Source: Chengkuizengella marina
GTDB taxonomy: Bacteria; Bacillota; Bacilli; Paenibacillales; KCTC-33759
NCBI RefSeq assembly: GCF_009910845.1
Contig: NZ_SIJB01000001.1
Location: forward strand, 62,001-126,000
Length of the DNA: 64,000 nucleotides
Direction of reading: 5' to 3'
Of this stretch, positions 18,757 through 28,569 are shown one piece after another. Made by a program: the position numbers and the translations under genes. Position 1 is the stretch's first letter. Each line of letters starts with the position of its first letter. Below the pieces are notes generated by a model. The model saw only the letters and a list, made by a program, of their open reading frames with translations, was not told where the DNA came from and did no database searches.

Positions 18757-18780
18757 TCCCCCAATTATGGGGGATTTTTT
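18757..18780 (+). terminator. Terminator after ymfJ
   Basis: TCCCCC (18757-18762) pairs with GGGGGA (18769-18774), with loop AATTAT and six T. Confidence 0.9.
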
Positions 18781-18921
18781 ATAATTTTGTTCATACAAAT
18801 CAATTTTAACAATGGTAAAGCATTCTTTTTTTTGATAAACTAATGTAAGGAGATAAATCACCAAATGAATCAAAGTTACATCATTTGTTCATAGTTTTTA
18901 TCGACAGGAAGGTGCTTTATT

Positions 18922-19689
18922 TTGGAATATAAAAAATGGTACATGGAATATAAAATACATAAAAACAGGCCTGGCTTATTAGGTGATATCGCATCTATTA
19001 TGGGTATGTTGAATTTTAACATTTTAACCATAAATGGAGTAGAGGATAGTAATCGTGGAATGTTATTGGAAACTAATGATGACAATAAAATCATTGCTTT
19101 AAGAAATTTGATGGAAAATGTAGGGAACATAACATTAACTGCATTACGTCCACCTAAACTGGTTGATATTCTTGCTGTTAGACATGGTCGCTTCATTGAA
19201 CGAGATGATTCTGATGACCTTAAGACATTTCGTTTTACTCGTGATGAATTAGGATTATTGGTTGATTTTTTAGGTGAGATATTTAAAAGAGATGGCAATC
19301 AAATCATTGGATTAAGAGGGATGCCAAGAATTGGAAAAACCGAATCCATTATAGCGGGTAGTGTTTGTTCAAAAAAAAGGTGGATTTTTTTATCTTCCAC
19401 ATTATTAAGGCAGACAGTTCGTAGTCAATTATTAGAAGATGAATTGAATCCTGATAACATTTTTATTATAGATGGCATTGTTAGTACAATACGATCTAAT
19501 GAAATGCACTATCATTTATTGCAGGAAGTGATGAGAATGCCTTCAACAAAAGTAATTGAACATCCGGATATTTTTGTTAGAGAATCTCAGTTTGATTATG
19601 ATGATTTTAATTTTATTATTGAATTAAGAAATCATCCTGATGAAGAGATTGTAATTGAACACTTTACGAATCCTTTAAGTGACTTTTAA
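18922..19689 (+). CDS. ymfK: DUF3388 protein YmfK
   Basis: A 255-residue protein very similar throughout to B. subtilis YmfK. An ACT-like N-terminal domain (about residues 5-75, KNRPGLLGDIASIMGMLNFN) is followed by a conserved block with a P-loop-like GMPRIGKTE at about 133, then IFIIDGIVSTIRS and VIEHPDIFVRE. The P-loop and the following Asp strand suggest nucleotide binding, but the function is unknown. TTG 18922 has GGAAGGTG seven bases upstream, and the in-frame ATG later would remove the ACT domain. It lies just ahead of rodZ. Confidence 0.85.
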   Translation: MEYKKWYMEYKIHKNRPGLLGDIASIMGMLNFNILTINGVEDSNRGMLLETNDDNKIIALRNLMENVGNITLTALRPPKLVDILAVRHGRFIERDDSDDLKTFRFTRDELGLLVDFLGEIFKRDGNQIIGLRGMPRIGKTESIIAGSVCSKKRWIFLSSTLLRQTVRSQLLEDELNPDNIFIIDGIVSTIRSNEMHYHLLQEVMRMPSTKVIEHPDIFVRESQFDYDDFNFIIELRNHPDEEIVIEHFTNPLSDF

Positions 19690-19716
19690 CATTATGAATC
19701 TATAGGGGAGTGAAAC

Positions 19717-20643
19717 ATGTCTGAACTCGGTGATCTACTTAAAAAAGCTAGACTTGATAAAGATATATCTTTAGATGAGCTTCAAGAATTAACTAAAATA
19801 CAAAAAAGATATTTAATTGCAATTGAGACAGGTGACTTCAATGCACTCCCTGGTCATTTTTATGTAAAAGCGTTTATTAAAAGCTATGCAGATTCAGTTG
19901 GAGTAGATCGAGATCAGGTCATGAAATTGTATCAGAATGATGTACCTACTGTTACTGCACCAGAAACTAAAGTAAGGAATATACGCAGGAAAAAAAGGAG
20001 TTTTATAAGTACTGAAAAAATAACGAAATGGGCTGCAGCTTTTCTAGTCATTTGTTTTATCGCCTTAATTTTTGCTTTAATTTATTATTTTTTAGTAAGC
20101 GGGGAAAAAGATCAAAATTTACTTGATGAACCACGCTTAACCGATAAAAATCAATCAGAAGTGTTAACTGAATCTGAAAAAGAGACAATGGATGATTCCA
20201 CTACTGAAGTAGAAGTTGAACCTGAACCTGCTCCAGTACCTGAGCTTCCCCCCGATCCTGAAGTGACTTTAGTAACATCTGAAGGAAGTACAAATACCTA
20301 TGTCGTTTCAAATGTGGATAAACTTCAAGTGGAAGTTGAAATATTGAATAGAGTTTGGATGCAAATAAAAAAAAACAATAATGAGGGAGAAGAAATACAT
20401 CAACAATTGTTTGAAACAAATAAAATAGGTGAGATATATTCTCTAGAACATGAAGGATCATTATATATTCGTTTAGGCAATGCTAACAATGCTGCGATTA
20501 CTGTGAATGGAGAAGTAGTTGAGCAGGATATTGCGAACGTATGGAATTTTCAAATTAATCTCAAAAAGTCTGATTCAAGTCAAGAAGAGGATACAGAAAT
20601 TTCAGAGGGCACTCCTCCTAGTGATGAAAGCGCTGACGATTAG
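19717..20643 (+). CDS. rodZ: RodZ-like cell-shape protein (YmfM)
   Basis: A 308-residue bitopic protein. The N-terminal HTH_25 domain (LGDLLKKARLDKDISLDEL, GHFYVKAFIKSYA) occupies about residues 1-75, then a basic patch, one transmembrane helix (about 109-130, AAAFLVICFIALIFALIYYF), an acidic Pro/Glu-rich periplasmic-side linker, and a beta-rich DUF4115 domain (about 190-290). RodZ links MreB filaments to the elongation machinery. The linker contains PEPAPVPELPPDPE. It is preceded by AGGGGAG and followed by a terminator. Confidence 0.9.
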   Translation: MSELGDLLKKARLDKDISLDELQELTKIQKRYLIAIETGDFNALPGHFYVKAFIKSYADSVGVDRDQVMKLYQNDVPTVTAPETKVRNIRRKKRSFISTEKITKWAAAFLVICFIALIFALIYYFLVSGEKDQNLLDEPRLTDKNQSEVLTESEKETMDDSTTEVEVEPEPAPVPELPPDPEVTLVTSEGSTNTYVVSNVDKLQVEVEILNRVWMQIKKNNNEGEEIHQQLFETNKIGEIYSLEHEGSLYIRLGNANNAAITVNGEVVEQDIANVWNFQINLKKSDSSQEEDTEISEGTPPSDESADD

Positions 20644-20665
20644 AGTATAAATCAATATACTAATT

Positions 20666-20695
20666 AGGTAAACTTGATATGGTTTGCCTTTTTTT
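20666..20695 (+). terminator. Terminator after rodZ
   Basis: AGGTAAAC (20666-20673) pairs with GTTTGCCT (20682-20689, one wobble), followed by a T-run. Confidence 0.8.
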
Positions 20696-20745
20696 GTATT
20701 TAACTGTTATAATTTGATGTGAAATAATGGAAAGGGGGAAGTGTT

Positions 20746-21237
20746 ATGGCTTCCGAATATTCATTTGATATTGTGTCTAAGGTGGACTTTCAAGAATTAA
20801 GCAATGCTATTCATCAAGCAGAGAGAGAAATTCAAACCCGATTTGATTTTAAAGGGAGTAAAAGTGAAATTTCATTAGATGGTGAAGAAGTTACCATTAT
20901 TTCTGATGATGACTATAAATTGCAAAGCGTGTTAGATATTTTAAAAACAAAGATGGTCAAAAGAAACGTCTCCATTAAAAATTTAGAATTTGATAAAATA
21001 GAACCTGCAGCTTCAAGTACTGTGAGACAAAAGATTAAGGTTAAACAAGGGATAGATCAAGAAAATAATAAAAAAATTAGAAAAATGATTCAGGATGAAA
21101 AATTAAAAGTAAAAACGCAAGTACAAGGTGAGCAAATTCGTGTGACAGGAAAGAATAAAGATGATTTACAAAAAGTGATCAAATTGTTGAATGAAGCTGA
21201 TTTAGCACTAGAATTACAATTTATAAACATGAGATAA
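20746..21237 (+). CDS. YajQ family nucleotide-binding protein
   Basis: A 163-residue YajQ/UPF0234 protein with the family signature at both ends: SFDIVSKVDFQELSNAI, TRFDFKGSKSEI, then VKQGIDQENNKKIRKMI and QGEQIRVTGKNKDDLQKVI. Members have two ferredoxin-like domains; some bind c-di-GMP or nucleotides and RNA, but no enzymatic residues are evident. It is not part of the B. subtilis ymf cluster at this point, so its presence between rodZ and rimO is a lineage trait. ATG 20746 follows AAAGGGGGA. Confidence 0.92.
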   Translation: MASEYSFDIVSKVDFQELSNAIHQAEREIQTRFDFKGSKSEISLDGEEVTIISDDDYKLQSVLDILKTKMVKRNVSIKNLEFDKIEPAASSTVRQKIKVKQGIDQENNKKIRKMIQDEKLKVKTQVQGEQIRVTGKNKDDLQKVIKLLNEADLALELQFINMR

Positions 21238-21255
21238 ACAGGGGGTTAATTTGTT

Positions 21256-21284
21256 TTGACAGCCTAATATGCATGTATTATACT
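21256..21284 (+). promoter_or_regulatory. SigA promoter of rimO-pgsA
   Basis: TTGACA (21256-21261), 17-base spacer, TATACT (21279-21284), about 40 bases before the rimO start. Confidence 0.8.
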
Positions 21285-21325
21285 TGTTAAGAATAAATTG
21301 CACTTATATTTGGAGGCGCTACTGA

Positions 21326-22654
21326 ATGAGCGAAAAAGTCAACCTAGTGACTCTTGGCTGTGAAAAGAATTTAGTGGATTCAGAAATCATGTCTGGTTTA
21401 ATTCACGAGCGTGGGTATTCCATTACAGATGACAAAAGTGACGCCACTGTCATTATTGTGAATACATGCGGTTTTATAGATGCGGCTAAAGAAGAATCAG
21501 TCAATACTATACTAGATCTTGCTGATCTAAAAAATACCGCAAATCTTAAAGCATTAATTGTGTCTGGTTGTTTAACACAAAGATATAAAGAGCAATTGAT
21601 GGTGGAAATGCCAGAAATTGATGGCATAGTAGGTACAGGTGATTTTGATAATATTAATCAAATCATTGACGAAGCATTAAAGGGTAAAAAACCTGCACTT
21701 GTAGGTAATCCTATCTTTAATTATGAATCAGCATTGCCACGCAAAGTAACAACGCCTAGATACACAGCATATGTGAAAATTGCAGAAGGCTGTGATAATG
21801 CTTGCACTTTTTGTAGTATACCGATTATGCGAGGAAAATTTAGAAGTCGGAGCATTGAATCTATTCTTACTGAAGTAAAGCAATTGGCACAACAAGGAGT
21901 TAAAGAAATAAGTTTAATTGCCCAGGATTCAACAAATTATGGTACTGATTTATATGATCAATTTAAGCTGCCTGAATTATTAAATAAAGTAAGTGAGGTA
22001 CAAGGAATCCAGTGGGTTCGACTACACTATGCCTATCCTGGTTTCTTTACAGATGAATTGATTGAAGCCATTGCTAATAATCCTAAAATTTGTAAGTATA
22101 TAGATATGCCTTTACAACACAGTGAAGATCAAATTCTAAAAAGAATGAGAAGACCAGGGAGACAGACGGATACCAGAGCTTTAATTAATAAAATCCGAAA
22201 AAGAATTCCAGAAATTTCACTGAGAACTTCCATTATTGTTGGTTTTCCTGGAGAGACGGAAGAGGATTTTGAAAAATTATGTGATTTTGTTAAAGAAATT
22301 AAATTTGATCGATTAGGGGTATTTACATACTCTCAAGAGGAGGATACTCCTGCGTCAAGACTGCCCGATCAAGTTCCGGATGATGTGAAGGAACGAAGAT
22401 CTAACATTTTAATGGAAATTCAAAGGGTAGTTGCAAAGGAACAAAATAATAAACATATTGGTAAGGTATTAGATGTATTAATTGAACGTTATGATGGACG
22501 AAATGATGTGTTTATTGGCCGTTCACAATATGACGCTCCAGAAATAGATGGAGAAGTGTTTGTTTCAAACATAAAAGCAAACATAGGTGAATTGCATCCA
22601 GTTCGGATCACTCACTCTATTGAATATGATCTAACAGGGGAGGGGAATCTATGA
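21326..22654 (+). CDS. rimO: Ribosomal protein S12 methylthiotransferase RimO
   Basis: A 442-residue MiaB-family radical SAM enzyme. The N-terminal UPF0004 domain carries Cys ligands for the auxiliary cluster (LGCEKNLVDSE, VNTCGF, VSGCLTQ), the radical SAM motif is EGCDNACTFCSIP at about residue 150, and a TRAM domain ends the protein. GCEKN rather than MiaB's GCQMN, and its pairing with pgsA, favour RimO, which methylthiolates an Asp of S12. MiaB itself is at 34.5 kb. ATG 21326 follows GGAGGCG; its TGA overlaps the pgsA start. Confidence 0.93.
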   Translation: MSEKVNLVTLGCEKNLVDSEIMSGLIHERGYSITDDKSDATVIIVNTCGFIDAAKEESVNTILDLADLKNTANLKALIVSGCLTQRYKEQLMVEMPEIDGIVGTGDFDNINQIIDEALKGKKPALVGNPIFNYESALPRKVTTPRYTAYVKIAEGCDNACTFCSIPIMRGKFRSRSIESILTEVKQLAQQGVKEISLIAQDSTNYGTDLYDQFKLPELLNKVSEVQGIQWVRLHYAYPGFFTDELIEAIANNPKICKYIDMPLQHSEDQILKRMRRPGRQTDTRALINKIRKRIPEISLRTSIIVGFPGETEEDFEKLCDFVKEIKFDRLGVFTYSQEEDTPASRLPDQVPDDVKERRSNILMEIQRVVAKEQNNKHIGKVLDVLIERYDGRNDVFIGRSQYDAPEIDGEVFVSNIKANIGELHPVRITHSIEYDLTGEGNL

Positions 22655-23238
22655 ACTTAGCCAATCGCATAACTTTGGCCAGGATTTTTTTGGTTCCAAT
22701 CATTATGTTTTTTTTATTGGTTAATTTAGATTTTCCACCTTTAGAATTTGCTCAATTTGAAATTACTTATAGCCAAATTATTGCTACGTTAATTTTTATC
22801 ATTGCAGCAAGCACAGATGGTTTAGATGGATATATTGCTCGGAAAAGAAAGATTGTTACAAACTTAGGTAAACTGCTTGATCCTCTAGCTGACAAGTTAT
22901 TAGTTGCAGCTGTGTTAATTTCACTAGTTGATATGGGGAAATTGGAAGCTTGGATTGCCATTGTAATCATTAGTCGAGAATTTGCTGTTACAGGGCTAAG
23001 GCAAGTTGCATTACTAGATGGAAAAGTTGTTGCTGCAAGCAAATGGGGTAAATGGAAAACAGCTTCTCAGATTACAGCTATTATTGCACTATTGCTTAAT
23101 AATTTTCCTTTTACATTTATCGGATTTCCATTTGATCTTGTTGCAAGTTGGATCGCTGTCATTATTACAGTATATTCTGGAATTGATTATTTTCTGAAAA
23201 ATAAATCAGTTATTCATTTTTCAACAAATAAACAATAG
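22651..23238 (+). CDS. pgsA: CDP-diacylglycerol--glycerol-3-phosphate 3-phosphatidyltransferase
   Basis: A 195-residue integral membrane enzyme producing phosphatidylglycerol phosphate from CDP-diacylglycerol, the committed step to phosphatidylglycerol and cardiolipin. The CDP-alcohol phosphotransferase motif D-G-x2-A-R-x8-G-x3-D-x3-D is complete, from DGLDGYIARK through GKLLDPLADK. There are about five to six hydrophobic segments. ATG 22651 overlaps the rimO stop. The location ahead of cinA and recA matches B. subtilis. Confidence 0.95.
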   Translation: MNLANRITLARIFLVPIIMFFLLVNLDFPPLEFAQFEITYSQIIATLIFIIAASTDGLDGYIARKRKIVTNLGKLLDPLADKLLVAAVLISLVDMGKLEAWIAIVIISREFAVTGLRQVALLDGKVVAASKWGKWKTASQITAIIALLLNNFPFTFIGFPFDLVASWIAVIITVYSGIDYFLKNKSVIHFSTNKQ

Positions 23239-23309
23239 GTTAGTTTTACTGCCTGTTGTTTTTTATTATGATGATAGTACGTTGTTCGGGTTTAGAGGAG
23301 GGGATATTA

Positions 23310-24560
23310 TTGAAAGCTGAGATTATTGCAGTAGGTACAGAAATCTTATTAGGACAGATTGTGAATACCAATGCTAAGTATATATCTGAAAAACTGGCTC
23401 AATTAGGTATCAATGTTTATTTTCAAATCGCAGTCGGTGATAATAAAGAAAGAATAGCAGAAGCATTAAAAATAGCTAATAATCGTGCTGATCTTATAAT
23501 TTGTTGTGGAGGTTTGGGACCTACTCAAGATGATTTAACCAAAGATATTTTTGCAGAATTTGTAGGGAAATCAATTGAAGTTCATGAGCCCTCTTTGAAA
23601 AAAATGAGTGATCTGTTTAATAAACGTGGAATTAAAATGACCGAAAATAATATTAAACAAGCCTATATAGTTTCTGATTGTGAACCTTTGCAGAATGATA
23701 CAGGGCTTGCTGTTGGAGTTGCTTTAACTGAAAATAATCATCATTACATATTATTACCCGGGCCCCCTAAAGAGCTCAAACCTATGTTTGATCGATATGC
23801 TGTTCCATGGCTGCAATCTATCATTGGAGATGAGCAGCCGTTACATTCAAAGTTTTTAAAGTTTGCAGGAATTGGTGAATCCATACTTGAGGACCGTTTA
23901 AAGGATTTGATGGAGCAACAAAAAGATCCTTCTATAGCTCCCTATGCTAAAGAAGGAGAAGTAATGATTCGACTTACGACAAAAGCTGAAACTCAAAAGA
24001 AAGCCTTTGAAAAAATGAAATCTATAGAGAATGAAATTATCAATAGAGTTGGTAAATATCTTTATGCATCAGAAAATATCACCTTTGAAGAAGCATTAAT
24101 AAATATGATGGGATCTAGGAATCTTACGTTATCTGTTGCAGAAAGCTGTACAGGTGGAAAGATTAGCGAATTGATTACAAGCGTTGCTGGAAGCTCTTCA
24201 GTTTATCAAGGTGGTATTGTTTGTTATAGTAATCAATTTAAACACGAGTATCTTCATATTCCTTTAGCGGTCTTAGAAGGAAAAGGTGCACCGGGAGCAG
24301 TCAGTTCACAAACAGCAGAATTGTTAGCAGAAAATTTGAATGATCAAACAAAAACAGATTTCTCAATCTCAGTGACAGGGGTTGCTGGACCTTCAGAGTC
24401 TGAAGGGAAACCCGTCGGATTAGTATTTATAGGCATAAAACAAAAGGATCGTCCAGTAAAGGTGAAATCTGTGCAAATGCCAGGAAGTCGTGAAATGGTT
24501 CAACTTAGAGCAGCAAAATATGCTTTATATCAATTATGGAAAGAAATAAGGGAAATATAA
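23310..24560 (+). CDS. cinA: Competence/damage-inducible protein CinA
   Basis: A 416-residue two-domain protein. The N-terminal MoCF-like domain has AEIIAVGTEILLGQIVNTNA and CCGGLGPTQDDLTKD. The C-terminal CinA domain (about residues 255-415) has SVAESCTGGKISELIT, VYQGGIVCYSN and VTGVAGPSES, and in related proteins this domain is an NMN amidohydrolase. I take TTG 23310 as start because GAGGAGGGG is seven bases upstream and the protein then opens KAEIIAVGTE like its relatives; the earlier in-frame codon at 23256 overlaps the preceding intergenic region. It immediately precedes recA as usual. Confidence 0.92.
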   Translation: MKAEIIAVGTEILLGQIVNTNAKYISEKLAQLGINVYFQIAVGDNKERIAEALKIANNRADLIICCGGLGPTQDDLTKDIFAEFVGKSIEVHEPSLKKMSDLFNKRGIKMTENNIKQAYIVSDCEPLQNDTGLAVGVALTENNHHYILLPGPPKELKPMFDRYAVPWLQSIIGDEQPLHSKFLKFAGIGESILEDRLKDLMEQQKDPSIAPYAKEGEVMIRLTTKAETQKKAFEKMKSIENEIINRVGKYLYASENITFEEALINMMGSRNLTLSVAESCTGGKISELITSVAGSSSVYQGGIVCYSNQFKHEYLHIPLAVLEGKGAPGAVSSQTAELLAENLNDQTKTDFSISVTGVAGPSESEGKPVGLVFIGIKQKDRPVKVKSVQMPGSREMVQLRAAKYALYQLWKEIREI

Positions 24561-24690
24561 TCACTCGATATTTCCCAGGCAAGCGCAAAAAATACTGTTT
24601 TAGTCTTTGTTTCGACAGTAAAAAACACATTTCTCCTACATGAATAATCTTGTGTCTTTTCAGCGTTTCATATATAATAACGATATCGGA

Positions 24691-24732
24691 AGCACCGTAA
24701 CGAAGATTTTTCTTTGTTGCGGTTTTTTAAAA
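24691..24732 (+). terminator. Terminator after cinA
   Basis: ACCGTAACGAAG pairs with CTTTGTTGCGGT (two G-U pairs), loop ATTTTT, then a T-run. It separates cinA from the recA control region. Confidence 0.75.
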
Positions 24733-24741
24733 CAAATAAAT

Positions 24742-24755
24742 CGAATATATGTTCG
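24742..24755 (+). promoter_or_regulatory. LexA (SOS) box upstream of recA
   Basis: CGAATATATGTTCG is one base away from the Bacillus SOS operator CGAACATATGTTCG. It lies ten bases before the recA -35. Confidence 0.85.
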
Positions 24756-24764
24756 AAAAAATGC

Positions 24765-24793
24765 TTGGCAAGAACACTAAAACAAGGTATCAT
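24765..24793 (+). promoter_or_regulatory. recA promoter
   Basis: TTGGCA (24765-24770), 17-base spacer, TATCAT (24788-24793), between the SOS box and the ribosome binding site. Confidence 0.6.
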
Positions 24794-24828
24794 TATGATT
24801 ATAAAGATAAAAAAAGGAAGTGAGTTCT

Positions 24829-25872
24829 TTGACAGATCGTCGCGCTGCTTTAGACATGGCTTTACGTCAAATAGAAAAACAATTTGGAAAAGGTTCTGTA
24901 ATGAAATTAGGAGAATCTACTAGTACACAGGTAGAAACTGTTTCAAGTGGAGCTCTTGCCTTAGACATTGCTCTTGGAATAGGTGGTTTCCCACGTGGGA
25001 GAATTATAGAGGTTTTTGGCCCTGAATCTTCCGGTAAAACGACAGTTGCTCTTCATGCTATAGCTGAAGCACAAAAATCTGGTGGACAAGCAGCATTTAT
25101 AGATGCTGAGCATGCACTTGATCCTGTTTATGCTAAGAAACTAGGAGTTAACATCGATGAATTACTTTTATCACAACCTGATACAGGTGAACAAGCACTG
25201 GAAATTGCAGAAGCATTGGTACGTAGTGGTGCCATTGATATTATCGTTGTTGATTCTGTTGCTGCGTTAGTTCCTAAAGCAGAAATTGAAGGTGAGATGG
25301 GTGATTCTCATGTAGGTCTTCAAGCTCGTTTAATGTCTCAGGCGTTGAGAAAACTATCAGGTGCTATTAGCAAATCTAAAACGATAGCTATTTTCATTAA
25401 CCAGTTGCGTGAAAAAGTAGGTGTGATGTTCGGAAATCCAGAAACAACTCCTGGAGGTAGGGCACTGAAGTTTTACTCTTCTGTTAGACTTGATGTAAGA
25501 CGCATTGAAACCCTTAAACAGGGAAATGATATGGTAGGGAATAGGACACGTGTCAAAGTAGTGAAAAACAAAGTGGCGCCCCCATTTAAGCAGGCTGAGA
25601 TTGATATTATGTATGGGGAAGGAATTTCACGTGAAGGCAGTATCATAGATATTGGTACAGAACTAGATATTATTAATAAAAGTGGAGCATGGTATTCTTA
25701 TGAGGGTGAGAGATTAGGTCAAGGAAGGGAAAATGCAAAACAATTTTTAAAGGAAAGTGTTGAGCTGGCTGAAGAAATCGAAACAAAAATCAGACTGGAT
25801 AAAGATCTTATCCCGAATGAAAATGAAGATGAAAAAGCAGAAAACAATGCTCCATTAGCTACAAATGAGTAA
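24829..25872 (+). CDS. recA: Recombinase RecA
   Basis: A 347-residue DNA-dependent ATPase for strand exchange and LexA cleavage. Seen: the core start [19 protein letters not shown], Walker [10 protein letters not shown] near residue 66, the DNA loops ([20 protein letters not shown] and [14 protein letters not shown]), and Walker [13 protein letters not shown]. The C-terminal tail is acidic ([11 protein letters not shown]), the usual regulatory tail. TTG 24829 is preferred over GTG 24820 because the product then aligns with other RecA starts and is better spaced from AAGGAAG. Control by LexA is indicated by the box at 24742. Confidence 0.97.
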   Translation: MTDRRAALDMALRQIEKQFGKGSVMKLGESTSTQVETVSSGALALDIALGIGGFPRGRIIEVFGPESSGKTTVALHAIAEAQKSGGQAAFIDAEHALDPVYAKKLGVNIDELLLSQPDTGEQALEIAEALVRSGAIDIIVVDSVAALVPKAEIEGEMGDSHVGLQARLMSQALRKLSGAISKSKTIAIFINQLREKVGVMFGNPETTPGGRALKFYSSVRLDVRRIETLKQGNDMVGNRTRVKVVKNKVAPPFKQAEIDIMYGEGISREGSIIDIGTELDIINKSGAWYSYEGERLGQGRENAKQFLKESVELAEEIETKIRLDKDLIPNENEDEKAENNAPLATNE

Positions 25873-25942
25873 AAAAGTGCCCATACTGATGTCCATATCT
25901 TAATCGGCCTCATTAAATATATAAATTTTTAAAGTGTTTAAG

Positions 25943-25970
25943 AAGCACCTTCATTGAAGGTGCTTTATCT
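25943..25970 (+). terminator. Hairpin between recA and recX
   Basis: AAGCACCTT pairs with AAGGTGCTT (25943-25951 with 25957-25965). The T-tail is short, so it may be a weak terminator that lowers recX expression relative to recA. Confidence 0.55.
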
Positions 25971-25996
25971 ACATATAACATTAGGAGAGAAGTTTT

Positions 25997-26650
25997 ATGA
26001 GCACTAGGTCTGAAGAGAAATTGATTACTTTAGTTGAAAAGCAAAAAAATAATCTTAATAGATACAATATTTATGTGAACGATCGATATGTACTTTCTGT
26101 TCATGAAGACATACTTGTCAAACATCGTTTACTTAAAGGTGAAGAAATAAATGAAACAAAGATAAAGCGTGTTGTAGAAGATGAAGAGCTGCAAATCATA
26201 CAACGTCAAGCCATTCGTATGATTTCACGTAGAGTTAAATCAAGATATGAGCTTAAACAAAAATTAAGTGATAAAGGTTATGAAGAAAATCTAATTGATC
26301 TTACATTAGATCAATTAGAAAAGACAAAATATATTGATGATTATAGTTATGCACTGAATTTAGCAAATCATCGCATTAAATATCAAAAAAAAGGGTTGAA
26401 ATGGATTGAACAAGAGTTGTCCCAAAAAGGGATCAGTAAAGTGACAATGAATCAAGTGATACAGGAATTAGATAAAGAATTGGAATTTAAAGCGGCATAT
26501 CAACTAGCCAAAAAAAGATGGGATTTACAAAGTGGACAGCCCACCAAAAAAAAATCTAAGATTAGCTCTTTTTTAATGAGAAGAGGATTTGATTATTCTT
26601 TAATTCGCAATATTATAGATAAAATTGAGAAAGAAGAATTCAATGAGTGA
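25997..26650 (+). CDS. recX: Regulatory protein RecX
   Basis: A 217-residue RecX, a helical repeat protein that modulates RecA filaments. Family features are the basic QAIRMISRRVKSRYELKQKL repeat, the YIDDYSYALNLANHRI helix and the Gly-Leu segment KKGLKWIEQELSQKGIS, and the end is Lys-rich. ATG 25997 follows AGGAGAG. B. subtilis recX lies elsewhere, but a recA-recX order is common in bacteria. Probably partly co-transcribed with recA through the hairpin at 25943. Confidence 0.9.
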   Translation: MSTRSEEKLITLVEKQKNNLNRYNIYVNDRYVLSVHEDILVKHRLLKGEEINETKIKRVVEDEELQIIQRQAIRMISRRVKSRYELKQKLSDKGYEENLIDLTLDQLEKTKYIDDYSYALNLANHRIKYQKKGLKWIEQELSQKGISKVTMNQVIQELDKELEFKAAYQLAKKRWDLQSGQPTKKKSKISSFLMRRGFDYSLIRNIIDKIEKEEFNE

Positions 26651-26866
26651 TAGATTTATCTTCTAAATCATTTCATTACTTGACAACCTTATTTTATTAA
26701 AGATAAAATATTCATGTATATTCACCTATTTTTTTTCGCCAATTATTATCAACTTTCTGCCAAGTATGAAAAAAAGAATGATTAAATGAAAATGTAAAAC
26801 GGATTAAAAAACCATATTATCCCAGGCTAACCCTTGGAGTTTTATCAACGAGGAGGTGAATGAATC

Positions 26867-28408
26867 ATGGATTCCATCTGGATTATCGTTCTCGTTGTTG
26901 GTGTTGGTTTAATATGCTGCGGGATTGGTTATTTTATCCGCAAATCTCTTGCAGAAGCTAAGATCACTAGTGCTGAACATGCAGCTGAGCAGATCATGTT
27001 AAATGCTAAAAAAGATGCTGAGGCACTTAAAAAGGAAAATATATTAGAAGCTAAAGACGAAGCACACAAAATCCGAATCGAAGCTGAAAAAGACATTCGT
27101 GACCGTCGAAATGAAGTCCAACGACTAGAAAGACGATTGTTGCAAAAAGAGGAATCGCTGGATAAAAAAATAGAATCTTTTGAGCGTAAAGAAGAAAAAA
27201 TTGCCAACAAGGAGAAGCAAATTGATGATAAACAGTCACAAATTCAACTAATCCATGACAAGCAAGTTGCTGAATTAGAGCGAATTTCAAATCTTACGTT
27301 GAGTGAGGCCAAAGATATAATACTAAATCGTGTTGAACAAGAAACTAGACATGAAACAGCACAGATGATTAAAGAAATTGAGCAAAGGGCGAAAGAAGAA
27401 GCGGATAAAAAAGCGAAAGATATCATTTCACTTTCTATCCAAAGATGTGCTGCTGACCATGTTGCTGAAACGACAGTTTCAGTTGTTTCACTTCCAAACG
27501 AAGAAATGAAAGGTAGAATCATTGGACGAGAGGGCCGTAATATAAGAGCTTTAGAAACATTAACTGGAATTGATTTAATTATCGATGATACTCCTGAAGC
27601 AGTTATATTGTCCGGATTTGACCCAATCAGAAGAGAGATTGCCAGAACTTCACTAGAAAAATTAGTGGCTGATGGAAGAATTCATCCGGCACGTATAGAA
27701 GAAATGGTCGAAAAGTCACGTAAAGAAGTGGATGAACGTATTCGTGAATACGGTGAACAAGCTACATTTGAAGCTGGTGTTCACGGTTTACATCCTGATC
27801 TAATTAAGATTTTAGGACGTTTAAAATTCCGTTCTAGTTATGGACAAAATGTATTAAGACATTCATTAGAGGTAGCTTATTTAGCAGGTCTAATGGCTGG
27901 AGAATTAGGCGAAGATATCACTTTGGCAAAACGTGCTGGACTATTACATGATATTGGAAAAGCGTTAGACCATGAAGTTGAAGGGTCTCATGTTGAAATT
28001 GGTGTAGAACTTGCGAAAAAATATAAAGAACATCCTGTAGTTATTAACAGTATCGCTTCACACCATGGCGATTGTGAAGCAACTTCAGTAATTTCTATGC
28101 TAGTTGGTGCTGCAGATGCGCTTTCAGCAGCAAGACCTGGAGCAAGAAGAGAAACTTTAGAAACCTATATCAAACGTTTAGAGAAGTTAGAAGAGATTTC
28201 TGAATCATTTGAAGGTGTTGAGAAGTCCTATGCAATACAAGCAGGTAGAGAAATAAGAGTCATGGTTCATCCTGAACAAGTTGATGATACTGAAGCTTAT
28301 CGACTTGCACGTACGATAACGTCTCAAATTGAAAATGAATTAGAATATCCTGGTCACATTAAAGTGACAGTTATTCGTGAAACTAGAGCAGTTGAATACG
28401 CAAAATAA
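26867..28408 (+). CDS. rny: Ribonuclease Y
   Basis: A 513-residue membrane-anchored endoribonuclease that starts decay of many mRNAs. The order is an N-terminal membrane helix (residues 3-24), a long charged coiled coil (about 30-200), a KH domain ([19 protein letters not shown]), and an HD domain with [16 protein letters not shown] and [12 protein letters not shown] carrying the metal-binding His-Asp. ATG 26867 follows GAGGAGGTG. The length is typical. It is followed by a strong terminator and by ymdB, as in B. subtilis. Confidence 0.96.
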   Translation: MDSIWIIVLVVGVGLICCGIGYFIRKSLAEAKITSAEHAAEQIMLNAKKDAEALKKENILEAKDEAHKIRIEAEKDIRDRRNEVQRLERRLLQKEESLDKKIESFERKEEKIANKEKQIDDKQSQIQLIHDKQVAELERISNLTLSEAKDIILNRVEQETRHETAQMIKEIEQRAKEEADKKAKDIISLSIQRCAADHVAETTVSVVSLPNEEMKGRIIGREGRNIRALETLTGIDLIIDDTPEAVILSGFDPIRREIARTSLEKLVADGRIHPARIEEMVEKSRKEVDERIREYGEQATFEAGVHGLHPDLIKILGRLKFRSSYGQNVLRHSLEVAYLAGLMAGELGEDITLAKRAGLLHDIGKALDHEVEGSHVEIGVELAKKYKEHPVVINSIASHHGDCEATSVISMLVGAADALSAARPGARRETLETYIKRLEKLEEISESFEGVEKSYAIQAGREIRVMVHPEQVDDTEAYRLARTITSQIENELEYPGHIKVTVIRETRAVEYAK

Positions 28409-28413
28409 GATCT

Positions 28414-28446
28414 ATAAAAGTGGCTTACATAAGCCACTTTTATATT
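28414..28446 (+). terminator. Terminator after rny
   Basis: ATAAAAGTGGCTTA and TAAGCCACTTTTAT form a perfect 14-bp stem with a two-base loop. Confidence 0.8.
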
Positions 28447-28569
28447 ATCCAGAAGAAGTAGTATAAATGTTATATCGTGATATGAAGATGAATAGACTTA
28501 CATATTCAAAAGACTGCCATTGGGTGGTTTTTGTTTTGTTAATCATATACATAAAAGGAGGAAAATAAA

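Noticed and set aside
24714-24923. 69-residue frame across the recA leader
   Set aside because: It crosses the SOS box, the promoter and the recA start; codon pattern is not protein-like.
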